Source: Limisphaera sp026417315 (lineage in GTDB: Bacteria > Verrucomicrobiota > Verrucomicrobiia > Limisphaerales > Limisphaeraceae). Taken from it: a stretch of 64,000 nt of DNA. Under the pieces are notes generated by a model that was not told where the DNA came from, ran no database searches, and worked only from the letters and a program-made list of their open reading frames with translations. The translations under genes were made by a program, and so were the position numbers. This document shows positions 34,558-46,000 of the stretch, piece after piece; within the stretch, counting starts at the first letter, position 1; each line of letters starts with the position of its first letter. The stretch spans positions 1 to 64,000 of the forward strand of contig NZ_JBMVQY010000001.1 in assembly GCF_049537125.1 (NCBI RefSeq), read 5' to 3'.

Positions 34558-36312
34558 ATGCCCTCCCATGGCATCAGATCAGGCCGCAGGATTGGGCCTT
34601 TTCTCTGGGCCGCAGGGGGCTTTGTCGTCTCTCTCTGGGCACAAACTTCGCCGCTTCTGCCCCACCAGGGTCGAATCGCTGTCGGCGGCGCTTACTTTAA
34701 CGGGCAGGGGCAGTTCAAGTTCGCCCTCGTCAGTGGCACGGGCCGTGAGGTGTTCTGGCGCAACGCGCCCGACCACAACGGGGATGGAGAACCGGACGCG
34801 GCCGTTTCGATCCCCGTCCAACGAGGGTTGTATGTTGTACAGCTTGGCGATCCGACCCTGCCCGGCATGGCTCCTTTGGACGGCGTTCCGTTCGGGAGCG
34901 CGGACCTCTATCTCCGGATCTGGTTCGACGATGGGGTGCACGGATTCGAACGACTGGAACCGGACCTGCGCATTCCTGCCGCGCCCTTTGCCAGCATGGC
35001 CGGCAACGTCCCCGATGGAAGCATCAGCCCCGCCAAGTTGGCACCCGCGGTATTGGAGCCTGTCCAACAGCAACTCGTCGCCCTTGTCGCAGAGTTGCAT
35101 GCCCTCTCCAATCGTCACGAATCGCTGGCGGCGAGTTTCCAAGAGGGTCTCCCACCGGGCGTGCCGGTACTGTCCGCGCAAGCGAACGATCCCACCTTGC
35201 TGGCCAGGGGATTCGCGCCGGCGGGCGAGCTTCCCGCACCGGGATGGATCGCCGGATCGACAATCGACGAACCCCTGCCCCGCTTCGGCCATACAGCCGT
35301 TTGGACGGGCACGGAGATGTGGGTATGGGGAGGAACCCTGCCGGACCCGAGTCTGACCACCGCCAGCGGGGCCATCTATCGACCGGATGCCGACACCTGG
35401 AGCGCATTGCCAAGCGTCGGCGCGCCCTCGGCTCGCACAGGCCACAGCGCGGTCTGGACCGGCCAATCCATGATCGTTTGGGGCGGCACGGGCCAGGGCC
35501 AGTATTGGAATACCGGCGGGCGACTCGCTGCCGGCACCGCCGTCTGGCAAACACTCAGTACCAACAACGCGCCTTCGGGGCGTGAAGGCCACGTCTGCAT
35601 CTGGACCGGCCGGCAGATGCTGGTCTGGGGCGGCCGCAATTTCGATGGCCTGCTCCGCGACGGCGCTTTGTACGATCCGAGCCTCGACCAATGGAGTGCC
35701 CTGCCAACCCACGGGGCCCCCACGGAGCGATTTGGCGCCACCGGGGTGTGGACCGGGGATAGTTTGATCGTCTGGGGCGGTCAGGGCCCGGGCGGTCGGT
35801 TGAACGACGGTGCCCGCTTGCGGTTCGACGCTCAGGGCCAGCCCGTGGCGTGGGAACCCTTGGCCCAGAGTAATGCCCCAAGCGCCCGCACGGGGCATTC
35901 CGCGGTTTGGACCGGCCAACTCCTGCTCATCTGGGGGGGCATGGGCCCCTCCGGCCCGTTGAACGACGGGGCCCGTTATGATCCCGGCACCGGCCTTTGG
36001 CAGCCCCTGTCCACCAACCAGGCCCCTCCTGCCCGGCATCTGCACAACGCGGTTTGGACGGGCCGAGACATGCTGATTTTGGGCGGCGTGGCGGCCGATG
36101 GCACCTCACCGCCGCCTTACGCTTACACGCTTGGGGCGAGCGCCTGGCGGCCATTGTCCACGGCGGGCAATCCCCCGGGGCGCAGTCAGGCCACCGCCGT
36201 CTGGACGGGCAGCGAAGTCCTCCATTTCGGTGGACGCCTCGGGACCACCACGCTTGCGGCCTTGTATCGACTCAACCCGCGGACGGGTTGGTACCTTTAC
36301 GTCAAAAACTGA
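34558..36312 (+). CDS. Secreted seven-repeat Kelch-type beta-propeller protein
   Basis: Encodes 584 residues with a signal peptide (IGPFLWAAGGFVVSLWAQ). Residues ~30-165 form a head module (HQGRIAVGGAYFNGQGQFKF ... LRIPAAPFASMAGN) that resembles the N-terminus of the S74 protein downstream. From ~245 seven Kelch repeats follow, each with the pattern R-x-G-H-x-A-V-W-T-G-x-x-M-x-V-W-G-G (for example RTGHSAVWTGQSMIVWGG), enough for one closed seven-bladed propeller. First gene of the cluster, directly behind a TTGACA promoter. Likely a binding or scaffold protein at the cell surface; ligand unknown. Start is uncertain, as no Shine-Dalgarno site is seen. Confidence 0.85.
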   Translation: MPSHGIRSGRRIGPFLWAAGGFVVSLWAQTSPLLPHQGRIAVGGAYFNGQGQFKFALVSGTGREVFWRNAPDHNGDGEPDAAVSIPVQRGLYVVQLGDPTLPGMAPLDGVPFGSADLYLRIWFDDGVHGFERLEPDLRIPAAPFASMAGNVPDGSISPAKLAPAVLEPVQQQLVALVAELHALSNRHESLAASFQEGLPPGVPVLSAQANDPTLLARGFAPAGELPAPGWIAGSTIDEPLPRFGHTAVWTGTEMWVWGGTLPDPSLTTASGAIYRPDADTWSALPSVGAPSARTGHSAVWTGQSMIVWGGTGQGQYWNTGGRLAAGTAVWQTLSTNNAPSGREGHVCIWTGRQMLVWGGRNFDGLLRDGALYDPSLDQWSALPTHGAPTERFGATGVWTGDSLIVWGGQGPGGRLNDGARLRFDAQGQPVAWEPLAQSNAPSARTGHSAVWTGQLLLIWGGMGPSGPLNDGARYDPGTGLWQPLSTNQAPPARHLHNAVWTGRDMLILGGVAADGTSPPPYAYTLGASAWRPLSTAGNPPGRSQATAVWTGSEVLHFGGRLGTTTLAALYRLNPRTGWYLYVKN

Positions 36313-36326
36313 TCCCACCCCTTCCC

Positions 36327-38222
36327 ATGGACCCCCACTGGAATCCTCGGAACGCCCTCAGGGCAGGGCCGCCCCAACGGGTCTGCACTTCACCGTCAAC
36401 GCAGCGGCCACGGCGCTGTTCCCGCGCGTCTCGTTTGGCGACCGGTCTTTCTCTCGGTTTGCTGATCCTGTGGCCTTGGCAGGCTTCCGCCCAATGGGTA
36501 ACTCAGTCCTTTGACCTCGTCGCAGGCTGGAACGCTGTCTTCCTTCACGTGGACGCTTCCCATCAGATCTTGGACGACCTGATGGCCGATCCGGCCTACC
36601 AACCCATCGAGGAGATTTGGCAATGGCAACCCGAGGTGCCGGTCTCGCGTTTTACCCAAACCCCCGCCCTTCCGGCAGATACCGGGTCCCCCTGGAGCAG
36701 CTGGGTGCGGGGCCAGGGACCCGATGCGGTGCTGAAACGACTCGAAGGGAATCGGGCTTATCTGGTCCGGGTGCGCTCCGACACTCCCACCTTTCGCTGG
36801 GGGATCAAAGGCAAACCGGTCGTGCCCAGGTACACATGGACGACCACCGGGTTGAATTTCCTGGGCTTCGCGACTCCTGCGGACAGTCCGCCCACATTTG
36901 AAGCCTTTCTGCGCCCGGCGCCGGAACTGCTCAATCAACTCGAGTTGTTTCGGTATGTGGGCGGGCCTCTGGGACCGGCCAATCCCGCGCCCGTGTTCGC
37001 GCTGAATACGACGCGCGTGCGGCGCGGCGAGGCCTTCTGGATGCGCGCCGGGGAGCTGTACAACCGCTACTTCGGGCCCTTCGCAGTCCAGTTGCCCCCG
37101 TCCACCTCGTTGGAATTCGGGACCGACCGTAGTGCAGCCAGCCTGCGGGTGAGAAACCTCACCCCTGAAGATCTCCAGGTCACGCTGAGCCTTCAGCCGT
37201 CCGAACCCGCACCGGCCGGGCAGCCCTCGATCGCGGCCGTCCCCCCGCTCCTCTTGCGCGGAACCCGGAACCCGGTGGATCTGACGTTCGCCCACACCAA
37301 TCTCGCATCGCCCCGATCGTGGACCTTGAGACCAGCCGGGCAGCCGGGCTCGGAAGTCGAAATCGTTCTGGGAGTCAATCGAACCGCCATGACCGGGACC
37401 CCGGGGACGCTCTACGCCGCGGTCCTGGTGCTCACCGATCACCGTTCGCTGGCCCGGTGGGAGCTGCCGGTGAGTGCCAGCGTGGGCTCGCGGGCCGGAC
37501 TCTGGGTGGGTGCGGCCGCGGTAACTCATGTGAGGCACTATCTCACCCAGTACCGCCGCGGACCCGATGGCAAGCCCCTTATGCAACAAGACGGTCGCTA
37601 TGTCATCGAAGGCATCAACGAGGACCTTGGAACCGTGGGTCGGCCTTATCCGTTGCGCCTCATCGTCCACATGGGGGCCGACGGCGGCAATGCGAAGCTC
37701 CTGCAGCGCGTGTTTGTCGGACCGAAACCCGACGGGCAGGTGGGCCTGACCACTCGGGAGGAGTTGCTGGACCCGGCCCAACTCGCCCACGCGCGCCGGA
37801 TCAGCGCGGTCCATCTTCCGTGGTCGGCCAGCAACGTGCCCTGGCCGGGCGTCGGTGCACTCCGTGCCGGGACGAACGTACAGGTCGTCGTGACCGTGAC
37901 TCATGAAGACAGTGCCAATCCATTTCTTCACCTCTATCACCCCGACCATGACAACCTCAACGCCACCTTCGATCAGCGCGTTCCGCGGGGGGAAGAGTCC
38001 TACGATATTCGCCGCGAAATCACGCTGACGCCCCGGGCTCCTGCTGACGACTTCGACAGCCTGACGCGGGGCCACGACACGATTGTCGGTGAATACCTCG
38101 AACGCATCACGCTGACCGGCCGCACCAAACCGGGTCGGCCCCAACCGGAAAGCCGCACCTTCGAGGTCCGCGGCCGGTTTGAACTGACCCGGATCAGTGA
38201 CCTGGAAACCCTCACCCAGTGA
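36327..38222 (+). CDS. Secreted protein of unknown function in the exported-protein cluster
   Basis: Encodes 631 residues from the ATG at 36327, 15 nt after the Kelch gene. The N-terminal tail is long and basic, then a signal peptide follows (TGLSLGLLILWPWQASAQ). The mature protein opens WVTQSFDLVAGWNAVFLHVD, a 'GWNAVFLxVD' start I associate with exported Verrucomicrobiota proteins, and is mostly beta-strand in look. Near the end are VVVTVTHEDSANPFLHLYHP (His/Asp-rich) and RGEESYDIRREITLTPR. No named domain. Position between Kelch and S74 genes, all one way and close together, suggests a part of the same surface assembly. Confidence 0.75.
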   Translation: MDPHWNPRNALRAGPPQRVCTSPSTQRPRRCSRASRLATGLSLGLLILWPWQASAQWVTQSFDLVAGWNAVFLHVDASHQILDDLMADPAYQPIEEIWQWQPEVPVSRFTQTPALPADTGSPWSSWVRGQGPDAVLKRLEGNRAYLVRVRSDTPTFRWGIKGKPVVPRYTWTTTGLNFLGFATPADSPPTFEAFLRPAPELLNQLELFRYVGGPLGPANPAPVFALNTTRVRRGEAFWMRAGELYNRYFGPFAVQLPPSTSLEFGTDRSAASLRVRNLTPEDLQVTLSLQPSEPAPAGQPSIAAVPPLLLRGTRNPVDLTFAHTNLASPRSWTLRPAGQPGSEVEIVLGVNRTAMTGTPGTLYAAVLVLTDHRSLARWELPVSASVGSRAGLWVGAAAVTHVRHYLTQYRRGPDGKPLMQQDGRYVIEGINEDLGTVGRPYPLRLIVHMGADGGNAKLLQRVFVGPKPDGQVGLTTREELLDPAQLAHARRISAVHLPWSASNVPWPGVGALRAGTNVQVVVTVTHEDSANPFLHLYHPDHDNLNATFDQRVPRGEESYDIRREITLTPRAPADDFDSLTRGHDTIVGEYLERITLTGRTKPGRPQPESRTFEVRGRFELTRISDLETLTQ

Positions 38223-38273
38223 ATTTCCGCTTTTAATCCAAATCCCTCTCTCAAACTCCCAACCCCAAAGCCC

Positions 38274-39956
38274 ATGAACATGAACATGAACATCCGATCC
38301 GTCGCACCGGCCCGCCCCTTTGACGGGCGACCGTCCTGGTCCTTTCTTCGGTTGGCGGCGCTGGTCGCCAGCGCCTCCTTCTTCGTAAGCTTGGTGCCGT
38401 CCGCCCGAGCGGCGGATGCCCGGCCGCCCGATCTGATGACCTACCAGGGCTTCTTGGTGGACGCCAACGGCGTGCCGCTGGCGTCCAACAACCCGGCCAA
38501 CTACCCGGTGATCTTCCGTATTTATGACCAGGCCACCGGCGGTAACCGGCTCTGGTCCGAGCAGCAGATCGTGACCATTGACAAGGGCAACTTCAGCGTG
38601 CTGCTGGGCGAAGGCACCGAGGTCCCCGGTGAGAGCCGGCCGCCGCTGTCCCAGGTCTTTGGCGGGGTGGATGCTTCGGACCGCTACCTGGGCATTACCG
38701 TGACCATCAGCGGGGCGCCCACCGAGATTCTGCCCCGGCTGCGGCTCCTGCCGGCGCCCTACGCCTATTTGGCGCGGCACGCCAACGCGCTGGTCAACAA
38801 CAACGGCCAGCCGCTGGTGGCCGCCGGCACCGGCGACAACCTGGTGGTGGCCGGCAGCCTCACCGCGAACCAGTTCTCCGGCAACGGGGCCGGGCTGACG
38901 GATTTGGATGCCTCGAAGATCACCAGCGGCACTCTGAACGTGGCGCGCATTCCAGGGCTGGATACCTCCAAGATCACCACCGGCACCTTGCATCCCGACC
39001 GGATTCCGGGGCTGGACGCCGCCAAGATCACCAGCGGCACCCTCGCGGATGCGCGGCTGGGGGCGAATCTCGCCCGCCGCGACCAAGCGAACATTTTCAT
39101 CTTCGACAACCAGATCTACGGAAACCTGTGGATGGGCAGCCTCGGCAACGCTCCCACGACCGGCGCCGGCTACGGCAGGGCTGTAGTATTCTCAGGTGGA
39201 CCAGACGTTTCCCCCACTTGGAACAACGACAACTCGGACCCACTGTGGATCGCCCGGTACAACGTTGCTGAGAATCAATCCCAACTCCGTATTAACATCG
39301 GCGACGACCCGGGCGGTGGGGATGCACTGGTCATCGGCACCACGTCGGGTGGGGGGGCCGATTTCAACCAGACGGGGACTTGGACAACACGGGCCAGCAT
39401 TGATTCGGCCGGCAATCTATCGTTGGCGGGCGGCATTTGGGTGAGCAGCATGCCCTTCGGCGATTATCGAAACGTACAGTGGAACGACGCCACTGGCCGC
39501 CTCGGCTACGATAATTCTTCCCGGCGGTTCAAGGAGAACATCACGCCCCTCCGGGACGACTTTGCCCTGCTGCTCAAGGCCCAACCCATGACCTACACGC
39601 GGCCCGGCGATCCTGACCGATGGGAAATCGGCTATATCGCTGAAGACTTCCATGCACTGGGGCTGACGCGGCTGGTGGACTATGACCGCGAAGGCCGTCC
39701 GGACGGCATCAACTACGAAAAAATCTGTCTCTACCTGAACGAGAACGCCAAGGCTCAAGCCCACGAGTTGGCCGAGCTGAAGGCCGAGTACCAGACCCAA
39801 GTAGCGGTCATCGCCGCCCAGCGCGCCGAGCTCGAGGCCTTGAAAACCCGTCTCGCCTCCCTCGAGCAACTGCTCCGGCAAATGGCCCAGAATTCGGGAG
39901 CCGCACAGCCGCAAACCGCGGCCCAAACCGCTGCATCCGAAACCGCCGGGAACTGA
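38274..39956 (+). CDS. Tail-fibre-like protein with C-terminal S74 chaperone domain
   Basis: Encodes 560 residues; MNMNMNIRSV start, signal peptide (LRLAALVASASFFVSLVPSA-like, ending ARA). Head module ~45-170 (LMTYQGFLVDANGVPLASNN ... LLPAPYAYLARHAN), three 18-residue repeats at ~212-263, a beta-rich body, then a peptidase S74 domain from ~415 (SRRFKENITPLRD, WEIGYIAEDFHALGL, DGINYEKICLYL) and a terminal coiled coil (HELAELKAEYQTQ ... LASLEQLLRQ). S74 domains help trimeric fibres fold and are often cut off. This suggests a trimeric surface fibre. It lies between the unknown secreted gene and the giant gene. Confidence 0.88.
   Translation: MNMNMNIRSVAPARPFDGRPSWSFLRLAALVASASFFVSLVPSARAADARPPDLMTYQGFLVDANGVPLASNNPANYPVIFRIYDQATGGNRLWSEQQIVTIDKGNFSVLLGEGTEVPGESRPPLSQVFGGVDASDRYLGITVTISGAPTEILPRLRLLPAPYAYLARHANALVNNNGQPLVAAGTGDNLVVAGSLTANQFSGNGAGLTDLDASKITSGTLNVARIPGLDTSKITTGTLHPDRIPGLDAAKITSGTLADARLGANLARRDQANIFIFDNQIYGNLWMGSLGNAPTTGAGYGRAVVFSGGPDVSPTWNNDNSDPLWIARYNVAENQSQLRINIGDDPGGGDALVIGTTSGGGADFNQTGTWTTRASIDSAGNLSLAGGIWVSSMPFGDYRNVQWNDATGRLGYDNSSRRFKENITPLRDDFALLLKAQPMTYTRPGDPDRWEIGYIAEDFHALGLTRLVDYDREGRPDGINYEKICLYLNENAKAQAHELAELKAEYQTQVAVIAAQRAELEALKTRLASLEQLLRQMAQNSGAAQPQTAAQTAASETAGN
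38907..39062 (+). repeat. Three tandem 54-bp units in the S74 gene
   Basis: Units begin at 38907, 38961 and 39015 (last one incomplete) and encode D-x-S/A-K-I-T-x-G-T-L-x-x-x-R-I-P-G-L. Such 'KITSGTL' repeats are typical of collagen-like or stem parts of tail-fibre proteins. Confidence 0.8.
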
Positions 39957-40021
39957 AACGCCGGCCGCCACCGAGCGCCGCGCGGGGTCCTGAAACCGGT
40001 CAACCACCCTCCCTCGGTCCC

Positions 40022-43000
40022 ATGAAATCCTTCGCCCGGTTCCTCTGGTTGGGGGGCCTTGGCCTGGCGAGCCTGCTGGGGAGCGGGCCGCTCCTGGCCC
40101 AGGTCCGCAACCCCGTTCCGGTCCCGCCCTTCGAGGTGCGGCAAGACCGAACGGATTACAACCTCCAGTCCGTGGGCGGCGTGCCCATTTCCAGCACCCC
40201 CGGCGACCCGCCCGGCTCCAACGGCCGCGCCCCCACCGCCGAGCAGCAGCGGGCCGACGGCCTGACCGAGCTGCCCGCCACACCGCGGCAGTTTCAAGGC
40301 CGCATCACCTTCGGTGCCCTGGCCGCGCCGCGGAACACCCAACTCAACCCCGGTCTCAGCTACGCCGCCAACGCCGGCAGCGCCAACCTGGACCTGCCCC
40401 GCGGTGAAAACGGCGGGCAGATTGTCGTGGTTATGACCCGGGCCCTGGTCGGGGCGCCGTGGCTGAGCCGCAATATCAGCTTCCTGTTCGGCGCCCCCAT
40501 CCCGCCGCCGTTGGTGGACGTGGAGGGCAATCCGTTGCCCCCCGGCACACTGCCCCAGGAGTATTGGGTGCCGGAACCACACCGGCCCAGCCGCCTTGAA
40601 CCCCATGAAATCCTGGACCTGGCCGGACTGGCGAATCGGCTGAACGCGGCGGCCGACCCCTTGGCCGCCTTCGTCAAGGACCAGCTTGCCGCTGAGACCC
40701 GCAGCTTGTTGAGCAGTCCCGGGGATCCCAACCTTCCCGGCAAGCTCCTGACCGACCTCAACACGCTCATTGCCGGCCCCTCGATTTACGCCCTCGAGCG
40801 CTTCTCCAACGTGACCCTCTCGCTCGAGACCCAGATTCTCGACCCCGCCGGCACCTCCGATGCCCGGCCGGCCCGGCTCAATCGCCTGCTGCTCGAGGAC
40901 GCCTTCGCCGGCCTGCTGGCCCGCACCACGGTCAGCTACTACTGGAGCCCCCACGCCCGCACGGCTTACGCCATCCAGCCCGGGCCGGTGGACGTGGTCT
41001 GGCGCAAGGCCCAGCCCCAAAGCAGCAAACCGGCTGACTACGACGCCAATCCTTCGCGGTACTGGGTGGACGCGGGCAACTATTACACCCTGTACCGCGC
41101 CCGCTACGTGGTCTCAGGCAGCCCGTTCAAGCCACCGCGCAAGATTTACTGGACCGAAGGCGTCTTCCGGCCCACTGGCAAACCGGTGGCCGTACCCGCC
41201 GGCCGGGTGTCCGTGCTGAACGTCGTTTACAACAACAACTTCCCCCGCCGGGTGGACACCCCCTACCGTGCCCTTGGGCAGACCCCCATTGTGGAGAATC
41301 CCAACGCCCAACTCGAGGAGTCCCGCACCCTCTGGTACGAAAGCTCCCGCCGCGAGATCCTCGCCTACAACGTGGAGGGCCGCGTCTTTGTCGAGCTACT
41401 GGGCGAGGCCGAGCCGGGCGGCCGCACCCGCCGTCCCTTGGGCTACGAAATCGTGGACGTGATCCGCGAACCCCAGCCGGCCGACGTGACCACAGAACTG
41501 GGCGAAGTCCTGACCGCCTATCCGTTGGAGGAACAGCAGGACGATTCGGCCCTCTACCCGGACCTGGTCGCCGGCAGTCAGGACTTCGTGTACCAACATT
41601 TCCTCTCGGATGCCCCGCGGCCCTTGGTCTTCGCCACCCGGGAAACCCTCAACCGCAACGACGTGCAGGTCCACTGGCTGGAGACCGGGATCGAGGGTTT
41701 GCGCTGGCCGTTCCGCTTTGTCCGGTACCGGCAGGTCTGGCCCGTAGACATCCTCAAGTACAGCCATTACCTCCGCCCGCGCGTGAATTCCGAGGCCGAG
41801 GCGCGGGCCACGGCCGTACCGCTGCCGGCGGAAAATGCGCCGATCATTGACTACCAGGACCCGCTGGACCAGCCGCGCGCCAAACTCACCGAGACCTTCG
41901 CCTTCTACACCTGGCTCACTGATGCGTACCCCGTTCACCGCACTCTGCTGCGCTTCCGCTCGGGGGAACAGGTCCGCTTCGAGCGGGTGCTCTCGTGGCT
42001 GGAGACCGTGGTGAAACAACCGAACCTGCTGGCCGGCTCTTTCGCGACGGGTCTCACCGTCACCGACCCCGCCACAGGCAAGCCCAGCTCGATCTGGGGG
42101 ACCAACACTTGGCGGTTCCCGGATGCCCTGCCCCTGGCCCAAACTGCGCCGCGCGTGATCGAACAAAGCGTCGCCGTCGGCCAGCGCATCCTCGCCCCGG
42201 CCGGGGAACGGGGCGCCGAGGGGGATTACTGGGCCGGTTACATCCAGCAAAGCCACGGCAACGCTTTCCACCCCGGCGCCTACCGCGACCCCTTCGTGGC
42301 CGGCTTCGAAAGTGCCAACCTCGGCGCCATCATTCCGGTCAACGCCGCCCCGGGCAACGATCGGCTGGAGGTCTGGTGGTTCCGCGTCAACGCCCTCTCC
42401 CAGCCGCAAATGGCCCAAGGCTTCAAGGCCGTTTACTGGCCATCGGTCCTCGGGCGCTACACAATCGGCTGGCCGCTGAACGCCCCGGAAATTGTGCTGG
42501 CCAGCAACGACGGCAGCGGGCCGCTAAGCAGCCTGGAAGCCAGGGCGCAAATCTACGTCCAGAACGACCGCCGCCTGCCGGGCTTCAACCCCAACGAAGA
42601 ACACGCCCTGATGCAGGGCGGCCAGGCCTGGGCCCTGCGCGACGACCTGAACATCACCTCCGGGCCCGACTACACCTCCGAACCCTACGTGCTGCTCGAT
42701 TATGTGGCCGCTGACGGCCGGCCCGCCATGACCGTCTTCAAGGTCCGCCGCGAACGGCCCGAAACGGGCGACGTGTTCGATTACGTGGTCGAGGCGGGCA
42801 CCGTCCTCCAACCCCCCATGCCGTTGCCGCTGCTGGGCCTGCCCCTGGCGCCCAAGATCATCGGTCAGCCCCCGCGCAGCCTGAACCGCGAAATCCGCTC
42901 TTGGCAGGTCACCAGCACGGCAGTGGACGAGTCGGCCGGCTATGACCGGGTGACCCTGACCACCGAGACCCCTCACGGCATCGGCAAGACCCGCACCTTG

Positions 43001-46000
43001 TACCTGCAAGACCCGGCCAATCTCGGCCTCCCCGCCCACCGCTTCCTAGTCACCGGCGTGGACTACACCACTCGGAAGTTGGAAGGAGTGGTGCTGGCAC
43101 AGAACCCGATCGCCTTGAGCGAGTGGACCGGCACGCCGGCCACCGAGTTTGCCCGGCGTCGGTTTGGCGTCGCAACGGACTCCGGACTGACGAATGGTAC
43201 CATCGCGCTAGCCGTGGATCCCGTGTCCCGGCAGAGCTGGAAGGTCGAGCTCATGGGCACCGGCACCGAATCCGGCGCGACCTACTTGGAACTGGAATTT
43301 GCCGGTTTGGAAGACTACGAGGCTGGTGAAGCGGCGCGGATACTGGCCGTACCGGACAATTTGATCACTGACGGTCGGTTCGACGGCCGGAGGCTGGGCT
43401 TCGAGCCGTTGCCGAGGCGCGTCAGCAATCCCAGCCTGCGCGCGCAGTACGCCTCCTTCACGCTCCAGGACCGTAAGGGCAACATCTGGGTGTACCGCGG
43501 CCCGCACGACACGGGCGACCGTCCCACCATGGCCATGCAGTTTTACTACAAGACCCTGCCCGGCTTCTTCTTCCCCACCTTGCCGCTGGAAAACCAGCCG
43601 CCCGTGGGCACCATCACGCCTTACCTGCGCCCGCGTAACGACGACGGTACTTATGCCGGCGACCCTGTGTACGGGAACCGGTTGAACCCTCAAACCGGCG
43701 ACGACAACGCGTTGCTCGTCCATTATTCCCCCGTCTGGCCGGCCAACACGCCCGTGCTACAAATGGCCGAGAGCCTCACGTTACCCAAGCGTGGGCTGCC
43801 GGCCATTCGTGGCCAGACCAGCCTCGAAGTGGTCTATCAGCAATCCCAGGTCGTGCGGAGCGACTCCGCCGAATCGGTGGTCCTGCATGATCCGACGCGG
43901 GAAAAGGTGTTCGATCTGGGGCCGCCGGAGGGCGTCGGGCGACTGGGCAAAATCCCGGACTCGGTCCACACCACCACCTACCGCGGCCGCATCTACTTCC
44001 CCAACCTGCCGCCGCACCTGAGTGAGCGGTTCTTCCTGGACCCCAACCGCGGGGAGTTTGGTGCGTTGGTCTTCGCCGGCGAATTTCGGGACGAACCCGC
44101 CGGCGACGATTACCTGCTGTTGAACGTGCTCGGCGCCAATGACCGCGACCGGCTCAAGGCGCTTTGCCTCCCGGATGACCCGGCCCGGCAGGCTTGGGAG
44201 GCCGCCGTTGACGGCCTGGCCACCGACCTCTCGCTGTACGTGGAAAACCCCGCCCGCCCGGGTACCTATTACCCGCGCGACGCCACGCGGTTTGGCCCGG
44301 CGGACCTGACCCGCATCACGGACGACGACCAGGCGGTGGACTCGTATGCCCTCACCGCCGTGGGTCCGGGCACGGGCTACGTCACCCTCATCGCCGGCAA
44401 CGGCCTGGCCTTCACCCCCGAGGCCGAACCGGTTAGCGTGCACATCCTACGCGTGGTGGACACGCTCTACCGGGGCGAGCTCAAAGTGGTAGCCTCCTCG
44501 AACCCCCTGAGCGAAATCCTCACTCTCCAACAGGTGGTGGACCTGGCCGGCCGCGCCGAGGATTACAACTTCGAGTGGAAGATCGCCGCCCCCGTGGACG
44601 GCCTGCCTCCGGCGGTTTTCCAGAACACCTATGCCCTCCTGTTGGGCGACGGCGCGTGGCAACATCTGCCCTTCACGTTGGCCTCCGATCGGGCTGCTAC
44701 CGTCAGCGCGGCGCCCGCCAATCGCGTCGTCGCCGACGTGGGCACCACCGTGGTGCCGCGCCAGCGCGTGCCGTTCGCCGCGGCCTCGCGCTCGCCCTTG
44801 GGCGGGCTGTTCGTATTGGACTCCCCGCCAGCCTCCCCCGGTCTGGTGCCCGGCAACCGCCTGGTCCTGCGTGATGCCAACGGCCAGGAGCTCAACGTCA
44901 CCGTCCACGGCCTGAGCACGCAGGCTCAACTGGTGCTCGAGCCGGAGGCCGAGCAACCGCCCGTGCCGGCGGACTTTCTCCCCATCGAGGCCTACGAGCA
45001 GGTGGTCAACGGCCAGCCCCAGAGCATCGTGTTCCGCCAGTTTGAGGTCCCGGCCGACGCCAACTACGGCGAGCTGTGGCTGAGCCTGGACCTCGACGAC
45101 GCCCTCGGGGCGCGGGTGTATCTGGACGGCCAGCGCTTGGTGGAAGCCAACCTCGGCGACGCCGACACGCCGCGCTCCTCGCCTCCCGAGATGTTCCAGC
45201 CGCTGAGCCGCGCCTACCGGCTCGACAGCGGCGTCCTGGCCGGCGGCACGCCGCAGCCGGGCGGCCTGGTCCGGCACACCCTCGCGGTCGAACTGTTCTC
45301 CAGCGCCTCACCGGATGCCCGCCTCATCTTCAATGTGCGCCTCGAGGCCAGCGAAGTCGTGGATGTCACGGACGCCGGTTGGTTGCCGTTGGACGCCTCC
45401 CGCTTTCCGGACGGCACACGGGCCCTGCTCGGCGGTCAGGCCGATGTGCGCGCCCTGAGCGACAATTACCTGATCATGCGGTATCAGGCCAAAAACCCGG
45501 ACCACGCCTCGTTCCGGCCCGATCCGGGCAACCCCGACCGCAATCTGGCCTGGTCCACTTGGACCCGCCCGATGCTGGCCGAGGGCTGGATCAAGCGTGT
45601 CCTGGCCGGAATCAATCCCTTCAACCAGCGCGTGGCCGACCTCTTCAGCAGCCGGGTCAGCACCGACGTCAGCATCATCCAGCAGGCCGGCCCGCGCTGG
45701 GAAGGCGACGTGGCCCTCAACCTCGACTCGCTCAATCAATTCGGCCTGATCGAAATCTACGAAACCGTGCTCCGGCGCGGCAAAATGCTGAGCATCGACG
45801 CCGGCATCAACTACGGCCCGGCCAACGACGCCCTGCTCCTGGCCGCCGGCTACCTGAACGACCTGTACATGATGCTGGGCAACGAAGCCTGGGCCGATGC
45901 CGCCAATCCCACCATCGGCATCGGCACCAAGGACCGCACCTACGGGGAGATCGCCACCGCCCTGTTCGCCTTCCGGGGACAGGTGCCGTCCCTGCTCGAA

